Origin: an uncultured Roseovarius sp.
GTDB lineage: Bacteria; Pseudomonadota; Alphaproteobacteria; Rhodobacterales; Rhodobacteraceae
DNA: 64,000 nucleotides
Assembly (NCBI RefSeq): GCF_913057115.1
Contig: NZ_CAJXNN010000009.1
Span: forward strand, 1-64,000
Reading direction: 5' to 3'
Shown here: one piece after another, positions 17,071 to 26,500 of the stretch
How positions within the stretch are numbered: the stretch's first letter is position 1
Layout of the letters: each line of letters starts with the position of its first letter
Notes under the pieces: generated by a model
Told to the model about the DNA's origin: nothing
The model's input: the letters and a program-made list of their open reading frames with translations, nothing else
Databases searched by the model: none
Made by a program: the position numbers and the translations under genes

Positions 17071-18785
17071 GCCGCGAAATCCTCGGGTGTCATGGAATAA
17101 AGCCCCTCGGCCCCGGCCGTGGCATGGGCGCAAAGCCCCGCGTGTTCGGGCAGTAAGCGCTCGATATAAAAGCGCGCCAATGCACTGCGCCGCCCATTGC
17201 CACCCTCGGCAATCGCCGCGGCCAGATGGTAATGTCCACCCAAGACACGGGCAAAGGCCCGAAGGAATGGTACCGAGCCTGCAAAGCGTTCGTTGAGATC
17301 GCTTTGCCCCGCCATCCAATCCACCACTTCGCGCAGGGTCTCACTGGCTTGCCAAACAGGCTCGGCCAGATCGGGTAGGGTGCCGCGCGCGCCTTCCGCC
17401 TGCGCTTCGATCTCGTCCAGCAGGGCGTTCATCGCCTCGCCCCCATCCGAGAGCTTGCGCGCCACAAGGTCCATCGCCTGAATCCCGTTGGTGCCTTCGT
17501 AAATCGTGGCAACCCGCACATCGCGCGCATATTGCGCGGCCCCGGCTTCCTCAATGAAGCCCATGCCACCATGCACCTGCACCCCGGTATTGGCCACCTC
17601 GACGCCGACATCGGTGCCAAAGGCCTTGGCAATCGGCGTCAGCAATGCGGCACGGGCCGACCAATCCTTGGCCCCGGTGGCGGTTTCCATGTCGATCGCA
17701 ACCGCACAAGCCAAACCAATCGACCGGGCGGCAAAAACATCGGCCTTCATGCCCAAGAGCATGCGGCGCACATCGGCATGGTCCAGAATGCTGCCAGTCC
17801 CGCCTTCAATCGGCGAACGGCCCTGCGTGCGGTCCTGCGCATAGGCCAGCGCGTGCTGATAGGCCCCTTCGGCCACGCCGATGCCTTGCCCCCCCACGCC
17901 AAGCCGCGCATTGTTCATCATGGTGAACATGGCACGCATCCCGTCGTTTTCCTCGCCAACAAGCCAGCCCTTTGCGCCCTCATAGCTCATCACGCAGGTA
18001 GGAGAGGCATGCAGGCCCATCTTGTGCTCAAGGCTCACGACCTTGAGAACGTTGCGCTCACCCGGTGTGCCATCGGCATTGGGAATATGCTTTGGCACCA
18101 TAAACAGGCTGATGCCCTTCGTTCCCTTCGGTGCATCCGGCAAGCGGGCGAGCACGAGGTGGCAGACATTCTCGGTGAAGTCATTGTCCCCCCAGCTGAT
18201 GTAGATTTTTTGCCCGGTGATGGCATATGTGCCATCGCCATTCGGCTCGGCCTTGGTGCGCAGCGCGCCAACGTCACTACCAGCCTGCGCTTCGGTCAGG
18301 TTCATGGTGCCGCACCATTCGCCGCTGATCAGTTTCGGCAGGTACAGCGCCTTGATCTCGTCGCTGGCGTGATGCTCCAGCGCTTCGATCTGGCCTTGGG
18401 TCATAAGCGGGCTGAGCTGGATCGACAGGCAGGCGGCACTGATCATTTCATTCACCGCCGTGGCCAAGGTCATCGGCAGGCCCATGCCGCCATACTCCGG
18501 ATCGGCACTGATCGACACCCAACCGCCCTCGGCAATCGCGCGATAACCCTCGTCGAATCCGGGGCTTGTGCGCACCACGCCATTCTCCAGATGCGCGGGG
18601 TTCAGATCACCCACCCGTTGCAAGGGCGAAAGCACCTCTTCGCACATCCGGCCCGCCTCGGTGACGATGGCCGCGGCCACGTCGCCGCTGGCCTCGGCAA
18701 AGCGGTCGGTCTTTGTCACCTGCTCAAAGCCAACCACATGATCGAAGATGAACTGGTACTCCTCCACCGGTGCGCGATACGGCAT
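17067..18785 (-). CDS. acyl-CoA dehydrogenase, DmdC-like
   Basis: FAD-dependent dehydrogenase of 572 residues, longer than the roughly 380-residue classical enzymes and like the DmdC class that oxidises 3-methylmercaptopropionyl-CoA in DMSP breakdown. Visible are the FAD/substrate segments NLTEAQAGSDVGALRT and the catalytic loop IYEGTNGIQAMDLVARK, whose Glu is the likely base. A C-terminal extension of about 130 residues follows. Roseobacters carry several DmdC paralogues, and activity on other short or branched acyl-CoAs cannot be excluded. First gene of an operon with the MBL hydrolase. Confidence 0.88.
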   Translation of the reverse strand: MPYRAPVEEYQFIFDHVVGFEQVTKTDRFAEASGDVAAAIVTEAGRMCEEVLSPLQRVGDLNPAHLENGVVRTSPGFDEGYRAIAEGGWVSISADPEYGGMGLPMTLATAVNEMISAACLSIQLSPLMTQGQIEALEHHASDEIKALYLPKLISGEWCGTMNLTEAQAGSDVGALRTKAEPNGDGTYAITGQKIYISWGDNDFTENVCHLVLARLPDAPKGTKGISLFMVPKHIPNADGTPGERNVLKVVSLEHKMGLHASPTCVMSYEGAKGWLVGEENDGMRAMFTMMNNARLGVGGQGIGVAEGAYQHALAYAQDRTQGRSPIEGGTGSILDHADVRRMLLGMKADVFAARSIGLACAVAIDMETATGAKDWSARAALLTPIAKAFGTDVGVEVANTGVQVHGGMGFIEEAGAAQYARDVRVATIYEGTNGIQAMDLVARKLSDGGEAMNALLDEIEAQAEGARGTLPDLAEPVWQASETLREVVDWMAGQSDLNERFAGSVPFLRAFARVLGGHYHLAAAIAEGGNGRRSALARFYIERLLPEHAGLCAHATAGAEGLYSMTPEDFAA

Positions 18786-18917
18786 TGATCTCTCCTAATC
18801 TCATGGGCATGGGCACCTTGGCATCGCGGCCCGCGCCCTGTAATCCTGTTGCTTGCCTGTTACCCTAGGGAAATGAGGCACGCCATCAACCGAAACGCCG
18901 CGTCAGAGTGCCCGCCG

Positions 18918-19868
18918 ATGTCCCAGACCACAAAAATGCTGATTCCCGACGCAGAAGGCTTTGAGGACGCGGCGAAAATTCTGGGCGCAGGCGGGCTTGT
19001 CGCCTTTCCCACTGAAACGGTCTATGGCCTTGGCGGCGATGCGCGCAACGATCATGCCGTTGCCCGGATATTCGAGGCCAAGGGGCGGCCAAAGTTCAAC
19101 CCGCTGATCGTGCATGTCCCGGATATCGAGACCGCAAAAACTCATGTCGAATGGGGCGATGCCGCCGACCGCCTGGCAAGCGCCTTTTGGCCCGGGCCGC
19201 TTACATTGGTATTGCCGCTGAAACCTGATGCGGGGCTTTCACCGCTTGTCACCGCCGATCTGCCCACCGTGGCCATCCGCGTTCCGGCGCACCCGGTGGC
19301 CCGGCAACTCTTGCAGACCTTCGGCGGGCCTGTGGCCGCGCCCTCCGCCAACCCCTCGGGCCGGATCAGCCCAACGCAGGCCGCGCACGTGTCCGCCGGC
19401 CTTTCCGGGCGGATCGAGGCCATTCTCGATGGCGGCGCCTGTGACGTGGGGGTGGAATCCACAATTGTCGGGCTGTCTGATACGCCCACGCTTCTGCGGC
19501 CCGGAGGCCTTCCCGTGGAGGCACTGGAACAGGCGCTGGGCGCACCACTGTCCCACCATGGCAAGTCCGACCCGCTGACCGCGCCGGGGCAGATGACATC
19601 GCACTACGCCCCCGGTGCGCCGATGCGCCTGAACGTAACTGATCCCGAACCGGGCGAACGCCTGCTAGGCTTCGGCCCGGTGGACTGCACACTCAACTTG
19701 TCTCGTGCTGGCGATCTGACCGAGGCGGCGGCCAATCTCTTTCACCACTTGCACGCTTTGGATGCCCAAGGCGATGGCCCAATCGCCGTCTCGCCCATCC
19801 CGCAAACTGGCCTTGGCCTTGCAATCAATGACAGGCTGAAGCGCGCCGCCGCACCGCGCGACGTTTGA
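18918..19868 (+). CDS. tsaC: L-threonylcarbamoyladenylate synthase (TsaC/Sua5)
   Basis: Makes threonylcarbamoyl-AMP from Thr, bicarbonate and ATP for t6A37 tRNA modification. It is 316 residues, so the long Sua5 form: a YrdC domain (VAFPTETVYGLGGDA near residue 28; KGRPKFNPL; SANPSGRISPT) plus a C-terminal Sua5 domain (PGQMTSHYAPGAP linker, GFGPVD). ATG 18918 is preferred; the extension to 18849 carries no conserved sequence. MtaB, encoded at 1004-2266, acts on its product. Confidence 0.92.
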   Translation: MSQTTKMLIPDAEGFEDAAKILGAGGLVAFPTETVYGLGGDARNDHAVARIFEAKGRPKFNPLIVHVPDIETAKTHVEWGDAADRLASAFWPGPLTLVLPLKPDAGLSPLVTADLPTVAIRVPAHPVARQLLQTFGGPVAAPSANPSGRISPTQAAHVSAGLSGRIEAILDGGACDVGVESTIVGLSDTPTLLRPGGLPVEALEQALGAPLSHHGKSDPLTAPGQMTSHYAPGAPMRLNVTDPEPGERLLGFGPVDCTLNLSRAGDLTEAAANLFHHLHALDAQGDGPIAVSPIPQTGLGLAINDRLKRAAAPRDV

Positions 19869-19876
19869 ACCCAAAA

Positions 19877-19898
19877 CAGGGCCCACGAGAGGGCCCTG
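19877..19898. terminator. hairpin between convergent genes
   Basis: CAGGGCCC-acgaga-GGGCCCTG gives an 8-bp perfect stem with a six-base loop. It sits between the convergent tsaC (+) and IalB-family (-) genes. There is no T-run on either side, so it is a transcript-end structure rather than a textbook terminator. Confidence 0.5.
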
Positions 19899-19923
19899 CA
19901 ACAGTCTCGATCAAGCTCGTTGA

Positions 19924-20451
19924 TCACTGACAGCGCTTTTCGGCCTCTTCGACGGCGGCGGTATACCCCAAAAGCGAGAAAGTATCCTTTGTGGTCGTGC
20001 CGCGGCTTGAGCGTGCGGTCAGCACGGCATCGGCCCCGCGTTTCATCGCGGCGATGATCTTGGCATCATCGGCTGTGCTGGCTGGCCAGGCCCATTCGCC
20101 CTCGGTGAACAGTTCATATTCTTGCCCGCCGATATTCAGGTTCACGGTCGATCCGCTGGCAAAGGGATAGCCGCCGGTAAAGGTGACTTGCCCGGCCACA
20201 CCCGCCTCGGGGCGGTAGAACGTCATCAACAAGATGTCGCCCCGCCGCACGGCCACAACCCGGCCATCGCGGGTATTCACCGTTTCGGTGGGCGAGGACA
20301 CCGCCCAGCATTCCCGCGGGCTCTTGTCTTCGAACACGCTCCAAGCGGTTTCAGCCGCCACTTGGTTGGTGCTTGTTTCCTGTGCCACAGCTACGCCCGC
20401 CGCCAATACAAAGCCAGCGGTCGCAATACCCCGTGCAATCCATGATACCAT
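19924..20451 (-). CDS. invasion-associated locus B (IalB) family periplasmic protein
   Basis: A 175-residue exported protein: signal peptide of about 25 residues (RGIATAGFVLAAGVAVAQ), then the family core ECWAVSSPTETVNTRDGR, VRRGDILLMTFYRPEAG, FTEGEWAWPASTADDAKIIA and TKDTFSLLGYTAA. A Cys pair (ECW and the C-terminal KRCQ) could form a disulfide. IalB-family proteins are common in alphaproteobacteria; their role here is not known and need not involve invasion. ATG 20451 begins the signal peptide; a longer frame to 20874 runs antisense through the asparaginase start. Confidence 0.88.
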   Translation of the reverse strand: MVSWIARGIATAGFVLAAGVAVAQETSTNQVAAETAWSVFEDKSPRECWAVSSPTETVNTRDGRVVAVRRGDILLMTFYRPEAGVAGQVTFTGGYPFASGSTVNLNIGGQEYELFTEGEWAWPASTADDAKIIAAMKRGADAVLTARSSRGTTTKDTFSLLGYTAAVEEAEKRCQ

Positions 20452-20629
20452 CTGTCCAGCCTCCAAGCTGTCCTTAGCCTCAATCTTTTCCGACCACGCG
20501 CATCCCTTTCGCGGGATTGTCATTTTCGCGGTCTTTCCGTACTCGACATTGCAACAATAGCCTGAAACAGGCGAGACTTGAAAGACAGAATTGGCGGAAA
20601 ACCGCACAGAGCTTGCCCGGAGGCCCCAC

Positions 20630-21625
20630 ATGACCAATCCCGCCCCCCTTTGCGAAATCTGGCGCGGCCCCTTGGCCGAAAGCACACACATGGGGCACGC
20701 CGTGATTTGCGACGATACCGGCCAGATTGTTGAGGCATGGGGCGATCCTGAAAAAACCATCCTGCCCCGTAGTTCCGCGAAGATGCTGCAAGCGCTGCCG
20801 CTTATTGAAAGCGGCGCCGCCAAGGCACATGGCCTGACCTCGGAACAACTGGCCCTGGCCTGTGCGTCACACAATGGGGCCGAGATTCACACATCCCGTG
20901 TGAACCAATGGATCGCGGACCTTGGCCTGACCGATGATGACTTCCGCTGTGGCGCGCATCTGCCCTTCGGCAAGGACGACAGCGAGGCGATGATCCGCTC
21001 GGGCGAAACCCCCTGTCAGGTACATAACAACTGTTCGGGCAAGCACGCGGGCTTCCTGACGCTGACTAAATACATGGGCTGGGGCCCGGAATATGTGGAC
21101 CCCGACCACCCCCTGCAGAAAGCCGCCCTTCAAGCGTTTGAGGACGTGACGGACGAGACAAGCCCCGGCTTCGGCATCGACGGCTGCTCGGCTCCCAATT
21201 TCGCAACCTCCATGCACGGCATGGCCCGCGCGATGGCGCGTTTCGCCTCGGCCACCGAGGGCGCAGACGCCCGCCAAACTGCCGCCGTGCAGCTTTGGCA
21301 GGCCATGGTCAAACACCCCGAACTTGTCGCAGGCGAAACCCGCGCTTGCACCGAATTGATGCGCGCCTGCACTGAACCCGTCGCCCTCAAAACCGGGGCA
21401 GAGGGGTTCTTCATCGCCATCATCCCGGGCCGCAAACTGGGCATCGCGGTCAAGGCCGCCGATGGGGCCACCCGCGCGGCGGAATGCACCATCGCCGCGC
21501 TTCTGGTTCGCCTTGGCTTGCTGGACGCCGAGCATCCTGCCACCCGCAAAGTGATGAACGCCCCCATCAAAAACTGGCGCGGCATCGAAACCGGGCGAAT
21601 CATTCCCGCCGCCGCGCTACGCTGA
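20630..21625 (+). CDS. L-asparaginase, AnsA/Asparaginase_II family
   Basis: A 331-residue hydrolase of the rhizobial thermolabile asparaginase type (no relation to E. coli AnsB). Motifs include GHAVICDDTG, LPRSSAKMLQALPLIESGAA, a serine/lysine centre of the beta-lactamase-like fold, CASHNGAEIH, HNNCSGKHAGFL and FGIDGCSAPNF. It deaminates asparagine to aspartate in the cytosol. CGGAGG lies eight bases before ATG 20630. The 288 bases after its stop contain no gene or repeat that I can see. Confidence 0.88.
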   Translation: MTNPAPLCEIWRGPLAESTHMGHAVICDDTGQIVEAWGDPEKTILPRSSAKMLQALPLIESGAAKAHGLTSEQLALACASHNGAEIHTSRVNQWIADLGLTDDDFRCGAHLPFGKDDSEAMIRSGETPCQVHNNCSGKHAGFLTLTKYMGWGPEYVDPDHPLQKAALQAFEDVTDETSPGFGIDGCSAPNFATSMHGMARAMARFASATEGADARQTAAVQLWQAMVKHPELVAGETRACTELMRACTEPVALKTGAEGFFIAIIPGRKLGIAVKAADGATRAAECTIAALLVRLGLLDAEHPATRKVMNAPIKNWRGIETGRIIPAAALR

Positions 21626-21913
21626 GTCGATTTCGCTCAATCGCGTCCCGAGTTTTTGCCAAGGCCCCGGGTTCTTTGGAAATCCGCCGAAACCCGGCCT
21701 TGGCCTGCGCGACAACCCGCTAAAGCCCTGAAACCCTTATTTAAACGGCGATTTGACGCGCAGGCGGCATGGCGATTCCGGCCTGTTTCCGCGCTTATTC
21801 GTGGTACAGGCCAACCACGCGGGACACCGGATTTGGTCACACCCATCTTGCCTGTTGCGAGGGCCGCGAAAGGCCCCGTGACAGCAATGTGAAACCAAAA
21901 AGGAACATCTTCT

Positions 21914-22156
21914 ATGACCAAGGAACTTCTTGCCACGACCTTCGCTCTGGCCCTCACCTTGCCCGCCGCTGCATTCGCCGAGACTGCCATGGATGCTGAT
22001 GGCGACGGGATGGTGACGATGACCGAGTTCCAAGACGCCATGCCAGACGCCGAAGCCGGCACATTCTCGCAGGCGGACACCGATGGCGACGGCGCGCTCA
22101 GCGCCGATGAAGTGGCCGCCGCGCAAGAGGCCGGCGTCCTTCCTTCCGAAGGCTAA
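21914..22156 (+). CDS. small exported EF-hand protein
   Basis: An 80-residue protein with a signal peptide (LLATTFALALTLPAAAFA, cleavage after AFA near residue 22) and two EF-hand loops: DADGDGMVTMTEF (about 26-38) and DTDGDGALSADEV (about 55-67). Both loops have Asp at positions 1, 3 and 5 and Glu at position 12, so calcium binding is likely. Probably a periplasmic calcium-binding protein of unknown partner. A short upstream AAGGAAC may be the ribosome site. Confidence 0.85.
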   Translation: MTKELLATTFALALTLPAAAFAETAMDADGDGMVTMTEFQDAMPDAEAGTFSQADTDGDGALSADEVAAAQEAGVLPSEG

Positions 22157-22171
22157 GGTCCACACTCACGA

Positions 22172-22201
22172 CCGGGGCGCGCCGTCACCTGCGCGCCCCG
22201 G
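22172..22201 (+). terminator. GC-rich hairpin after the EF-hand gene
   Basis: CCGGGGCGCG and CGCGCCCCGG form a perfect 10-bp stem around a 10-base loop, 16 bases after the stop codon. No T-run follows. It separates the EF-hand gene from the FMN riboswitch leader. Confidence 0.5.
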
Positions 22202-22257
22202 CGCTTGGCCAAGGACCGGACTTGCCAAGACGTTGGTTTTCTCCCAGATTACCCATG

Positions 22258-22400
22258 TTCTCAGGGCGGGGCGAAATTCCCCACCGGCGGTAAGGGGCCA
22301 TGCGCCCCAAGCCCGCGAGCGGCCCTTGGCAAGCCCGAGGGTGTCAGCAGATCTGGTGCGATTCCAGAGCCGACGGTCATAGTCCGGATGGAAGAGAACG
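22258..22400 (+). promoter_or_regulatory. FMN riboswitch (RFN element)
   Basis: Conserved RFN blocks occur in order: TCAGGGCGGGGCGAAATTCC, CCACCGGCGGTAAG, AGCCCGCGAGCG, CAGATCTGGTGCGATTCCAG, AGCCGACGGTCATAGTCCGG and ATGGAAGAGAAC. This is the FMN-sensing aptamer. It lies about 85 bases upstream of ribH, so FMN should repress ribH, most likely at translation initiation because no clear terminator follows. Confidence 0.95.
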
Positions 22401-22483
22401 CCGGGAAAGGGCCGCGCTTGCGCCCTGCTCCTGTCGTGCTGCGCCTTGGGTGATTTGTGTCGACAGCTACAGGAGAAAACCAA

Positions 22484-22918
22484 ATGACACTCACCCGATA
22501 TGCCTTCATCAAAGCCAACTGGCACGCCGATATCGTGGATCGTGCCTTGGACGGTTTTTGCGAGGTTATTCCCAAAAACCAGGTCGATATCTTCGACGTC
22601 CCCGGCGCTTTCGAGATGCCATTGTTGGCCCGGGATCTGGCCCAGACGGGGCGATACGCGGCCGTGGCCTGTGCCGCTTTCGTGGTGGATGGCGGCATCT
22701 ATCGCCATGATTTTGTTGCACAATCCGTGGTGGACGGGTTGATGCGGGCGGGGATGGACACGGGCGTGCCGGTACTCTCGGTTTCGCTGACGCCGCACCA
22801 GTATCAGGAAACCGACCATCACAACGCCATCTACCGCGCGCATTTCGTGGAGAAGGGCCGCGAGGCGGCGCAGGCCGCCTTGATGATCGGCAAAACCCGG
22901 GCGTCTTTGGCAGCTTGA
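22484..22918 (+). CDS. ribH: 6,7-dimethyl-8-ribityllumazine synthase, RibH2-type
   Basis: Condenses 5-amino-6-ribitylaminouracil with dihydroxybutanone phosphate in riboflavin synthesis. At 144 residues it is slightly short for RibH. Visible are the N-terminal substrate loop (RYAFIKANWHADIVD), VPGAFEMPLLA, VVDGGIYRHDFVAQSVVDGL and SVSLTPHQYQ. Trp in KANWH and the YRHDF variation match the RibH2 (Brucella-like, decameric, riboswitch-linked) subtype rather than housekeeping RibH1. ATG 22484 follows AGGAGA. Confidence 0.92.
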   Translation: MTLTRYAFIKANWHADIVDRALDGFCEVIPKNQVDIFDVPGAFEMPLLARDLAQTGRYAAVACAAFVVDGGIYRHDFVAQSVVDGLMRAGMDTGVPVLSVSLTPHQYQETDHHNAIYRAHFVEKGREAAQAALMIGKTRASLAA

Positions 22919-22969
22919 TGCCCAAGCTTCGGTAAAGAATTGTTAACCATGCCCCGCCCAGGGTGGGGC

Positions 22970-23356
22970 ATGCGTTATGCAGTCCTTTTCACCTTGGCCG
23001 TGCTGGCCGCCTGCGACACCCCAAGCCCGGATTTCCGTGGCGTGCCCGCCCATCGGGTTAGCATGGGCGGAAGTGACTTTGACATCCGTATCAAAGGCTT
23101 GCACGCCGAAGCGATCCGCACCAACGTGCAATGGGCACCCCGCATGGCCGCCACCGCGCCGCAGGGCTTGGCCGCTATCGAGGCGGTCAGCGGCTGCCGG
23201 GTAGACAAACTGACCGGGGATCAGGCGATGATGCAGGCGCGGTTGGATTGCGGGGATGGGCCGCCGCCCGGGCCTCGGTTCCCGCAGGAATGGGAGTGCG
23301 AGGCCTATGAGATCGACACAGGGTACGGCGCGTTGGATTGCCGACCTTATCCGTGA
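22970..23356 (+). CDS. hypothetical lipoprotein
   Basis: A 128-residue protein with a lipoprotein signal MRYAVLFTLAVLAAC (lipobox LAAC). The mature part has two Cys pairs (SGCRVDK/RLDCGDG; WECEAYEI/ALDCRPYP), suggesting disulfides and a periplasmic fold. ATG 22970 is the natural start for the signal peptide; ATG 22949 in frame is the alternative. The start lies in an inverted repeat (CATGCCCC at 22948-22955 with GGGGCATG at 22965-22972) that could hide it in RNA. No family recognised. Confidence 0.7.
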   Translation: MRYAVLFTLAVLAACDTPSPDFRGVPAHRVSMGGSDFDIRIKGLHAEAIRTNVQWAPRMAATAPQGLAAIEAVSGCRVDKLTGDQAMMQARLDCGDGPPPGPRFPQEWECEAYEIDTGYGALDCRPYP

Positions 23357-23450
23357 GGTCAATTTTCAGACAGCGTTAACCTTTGACCCGACGGTCCCCG
23401 AATCGCTGCGCGCCCCCTTGGTTAACAGTGATTTGGCGGCAAATGGGCCT

Positions 23451-23499
23451 GTCTGTATCACGTCGGTATTTTGTCGGTATCGCGTCGGTACGTCGGCTG
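23451..23499. repeat. 11-bp iterons (GTCGGTA)
   Basis: Units begin at 23451 (GTCTGTA variant), 23462, 23473 and 23484, exactly 11 bases apart, each GTCGGTA followed by four variable bases. A shortened fifth unit (GTCGGCT) starts at 23492. One helical turn between units suggests protein binding on one DNA face. They sit in the 241-base gap between a convergent lipoprotein gene and cobN, where no other feature is evident. Confidence 0.75.
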
Positions 23500-23597
23500 T
23501 AAGGCGCGGGAATTAACAGGGCGCGCTGTGAACCCATGCAGGCCAAGCCGCAAATAGCGCCGGCCTGCGCTTTGCCGCACAGACAATATGACCACGG

Positions 23598-26500
23598 TCA
23601 TGTTTCAGCCCTATCGCCATGTGCCGCCGCCGCAATCCGCGCACGGGCGGAGTTGGAGCGCGGCATCCAGAGGCCCCGGTCAATCGCCTCTTGCAGCCTT
23701 TCGGCCATCTCGCGCAGGGCGGGGGCGTTGTGTTGGGCGATGAACTCGCGGGTATCGTCATCTTCCAAGAACGCCGCCTCGACCATATCGAAGTGATGGC
23801 TGCGCACCGCCCCGGTGGTGGCGGCGAAGGCGAAGAGGTAATCAACGGTCGCGGCCATCTCGAAGGCGCCTTTGTAGCCGTGGCGCTTGACCCCTTCGAT
23901 CCACTTGGGGTTCACCACGCGGGAACGCACAACGCGGCCGATCTCATCTTCGAGCGTACGGATCACGGGGCGTTCGGGGCGGGAATGGTCGTTGTGATAG
24001 ATCGGCCGGTCTTGGCCCTGTAGGGTGCTGACCGCTGCTGCCGCCCCGCCTTCGAATTGGTAATAGTCATCCGAATCCAGAAGGTCGTGTTCGCGGTTGT
24101 CTTGGTTCTGCACGATCGCCTCGGTCTGGCGCAGGCGGGTTTCGAACCCTTCACGGTCGGCGCGGCCTTCGTCGCCCGCGCCATAGGCATAGCTGCCCCA
24201 TGTCAGATACGCCTCGGCCAGATCGGCCTTATCGGCCCAGAGCCGTTCATCAATCATTGCCTGAAGCCCCGCGCCATAGGCCCCCGGTTTCGCGCCATAG
24301 ACGCGGGGGGTGGCCCCGTCGGCCTGCGCGCGGGCGGCGGCGGGGTTGAGGTCTTCGGGTTCATCAAGCGCTTGCACGGCGCGCGCGGCGCTGTCGAAAA
24401 GCGAAATGAGCTGCGGGAAGGCATCGCGGAAGAAGCCCGAGATGCGCAGGGTCACGTCCACACGCGGGCGGCCCAGCACGCCTTGGGGCAGGATTTCAAA
24501 GCCCGTCACCCGGCGGTTGGCACTGTCCCATTTGGGTTTCACGCCCATGAGCGCCATGGCTTGGGCGATGTCATCGCCGCCGGTGCGCATATTGGCGGTG
24601 CCCCAAGCGGTGAGAAGCATGGTGCGGGGCCAATCGCCATGGGTTTGCAGGTGCTTTTCGATCAGCAGATTGGCCGATTTCCAGCCCAGCGCCCAAGCGG
24701 TGGGGGTGGGCACGGCGCGGCTGTCGACGGAAAAGAAGTTGCGCCCGGTGGGCAGGGTATCGAGCCGCCCACGGGTGGGCGCGCCCGAGGGGGCGGGGGC
24801 GACAAACCGGCCTGCAAGGGCGGTGAGAAGCCCCCGCCCTTCGTCCGGGCCGCAGGCGCGGAGCGTGGGGCGCACAGTGCTTTCCGCATGGTCCAGCACG
24901 GCGCGGCTCATCGGGCCCGGCGGGCCCTCTTCGCCACTCAGCAGCCGCGCGGCCAGTTCTTCCAGCCGCTCGACGGTGTCGCCGTGGCTGCGCCATGGGG
25001 CGCTGTCCACGGAGTGCAGCAGGTCGGGGGCTGGCCCGGTCCACGGCGCAGCCATGTCGCAATCGAGCGGATCAAAGCCAAGGGCCAGATCCTCGGCCAG
25101 TGCGCGGATGATGGAGGCATCGCCGCCCTGCCCCTGCCCGCGCGGCACGCGCAGGAGGGCTTGCAGCAGATCGCGTTCCTGCACGCCTGTGGGGGATTGG
25201 CCAAAGATGTGCAGACCATCGCGAATCTGAGCCTCTTTCAACTCGCAGAGGTAGGCGTCGAGCTTGGCAAGATCGGTGTCCTCATCCTCCCCCGACAGCC
25301 CCGCGTCCTTGTCCAGCCCCGTGGCGGAGGTGAGCGTCAGGATTTCGCGGCGCAGATGGTCGATCCGGCGGGGATCGACGCCTGCGGCTTCGTAGTATTC
25401 ATCGACCAGCGCTTCGAGGTCTTTCATCGGGCCGTAGGTTTCGGCGCGGGTCAGTGGCGGGGTGAGGTGATCGATGATCACCGCCTGCGCGCGGCGCTTG
25501 GCTTGGGTGCCTTCGCCGGGGTCGTTGACGATGAAGGGATAGACATGCGGCGTGGGGCCGAACACGGCCTCGGGCCAGCAGGTTTGCGAAAGGGCCAGCG
25601 CCTTGCCGGGCAACCATTCAAGGTTGCCGTGTTTGCCCATATGCACGATGGCCTGCGCGCCGAAGTGGTGCCGCAGCCAGATGTAGAAGGCGATGTAGTT
25701 GTGCGGCGGGACCAGATCGGGGGAGTGGTAGGTATCGGTGGGGTCTATGTTATAGCCGCGCGCCGGTTGGATGCCGACGACGGCCTTGCCGAATTCCAGC
25801 GCCGAAAGGGCGAAATACCCGCAATCGACCTGACCGGGAGTGAAAAACGGGTCCTCCTCGGGCGCGCCCCAGCGGGAGGTGACCTGTTCCTTCATCTCCC
25901 ATGGCAGGGCGTTGAAGTGATCGAGATAGGTGGAGAGTGGTAGGGTGACGCCGCCGGTTTTCTGCGCCCGGTCGGTGAGCCAGTTGGTGGGGCCGGACAT
26001 GACGGCCTGCATCAACTGGTCACTGTCTTGCGGGGCGTTTTGGATGTCGTAGCCCGCCTCTTGCAAAAGGCCGAGGACGTGGACGGTGCCAGCGGGGGTG
26101 TCGAGGCCCACGCCATTGGCAAGACGGCCGTCCTTGTTGGGGTAGTTGGCCAGCACCAGTGCCACTTTGCGGTTCGCTTCGGGCGTGGCGCGCAGCTTGG
26201 CCCAGTTGGCGGCGAGTTGGGCGACGAATTCCACCCGGTCGCCTTGGGCGCGGTAGGTGGCGATGGGGCATTCGGTGGCCTCGTCAAAGAAAGCCTCGCC
26301 CTTGAAGCTGATGGCGCGCGACAGGATGCGGCCATCGACCTCGGGCAGGGCCACGTTCATCGCGATGTCGCGGGCGGAAAGGCCGGTGAGACCCTCGGCC
26401 CAGGCTTCCTCGGACGACCCGGCGAGGACCACCTGGAAGATGGGCGCGGCTTGGGCGGCGGGCATGGTGAGGGGGTTTTCGGGGCTGTCATCGCCTTGGT

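Noticed and set aside
22166..22843. Minus-strand frame opposite the FMN riboswitch and ribH
   Set aside because: It covers a clear riboswitch and ribH in antisense; no supporting motif.
24057..25943. Long plus-strand frame (628 residues) inside cobN
   Set aside because: Antisense to a well-supported cobN with normal length; Gly/Ala/Arg-biased translation without motifs.
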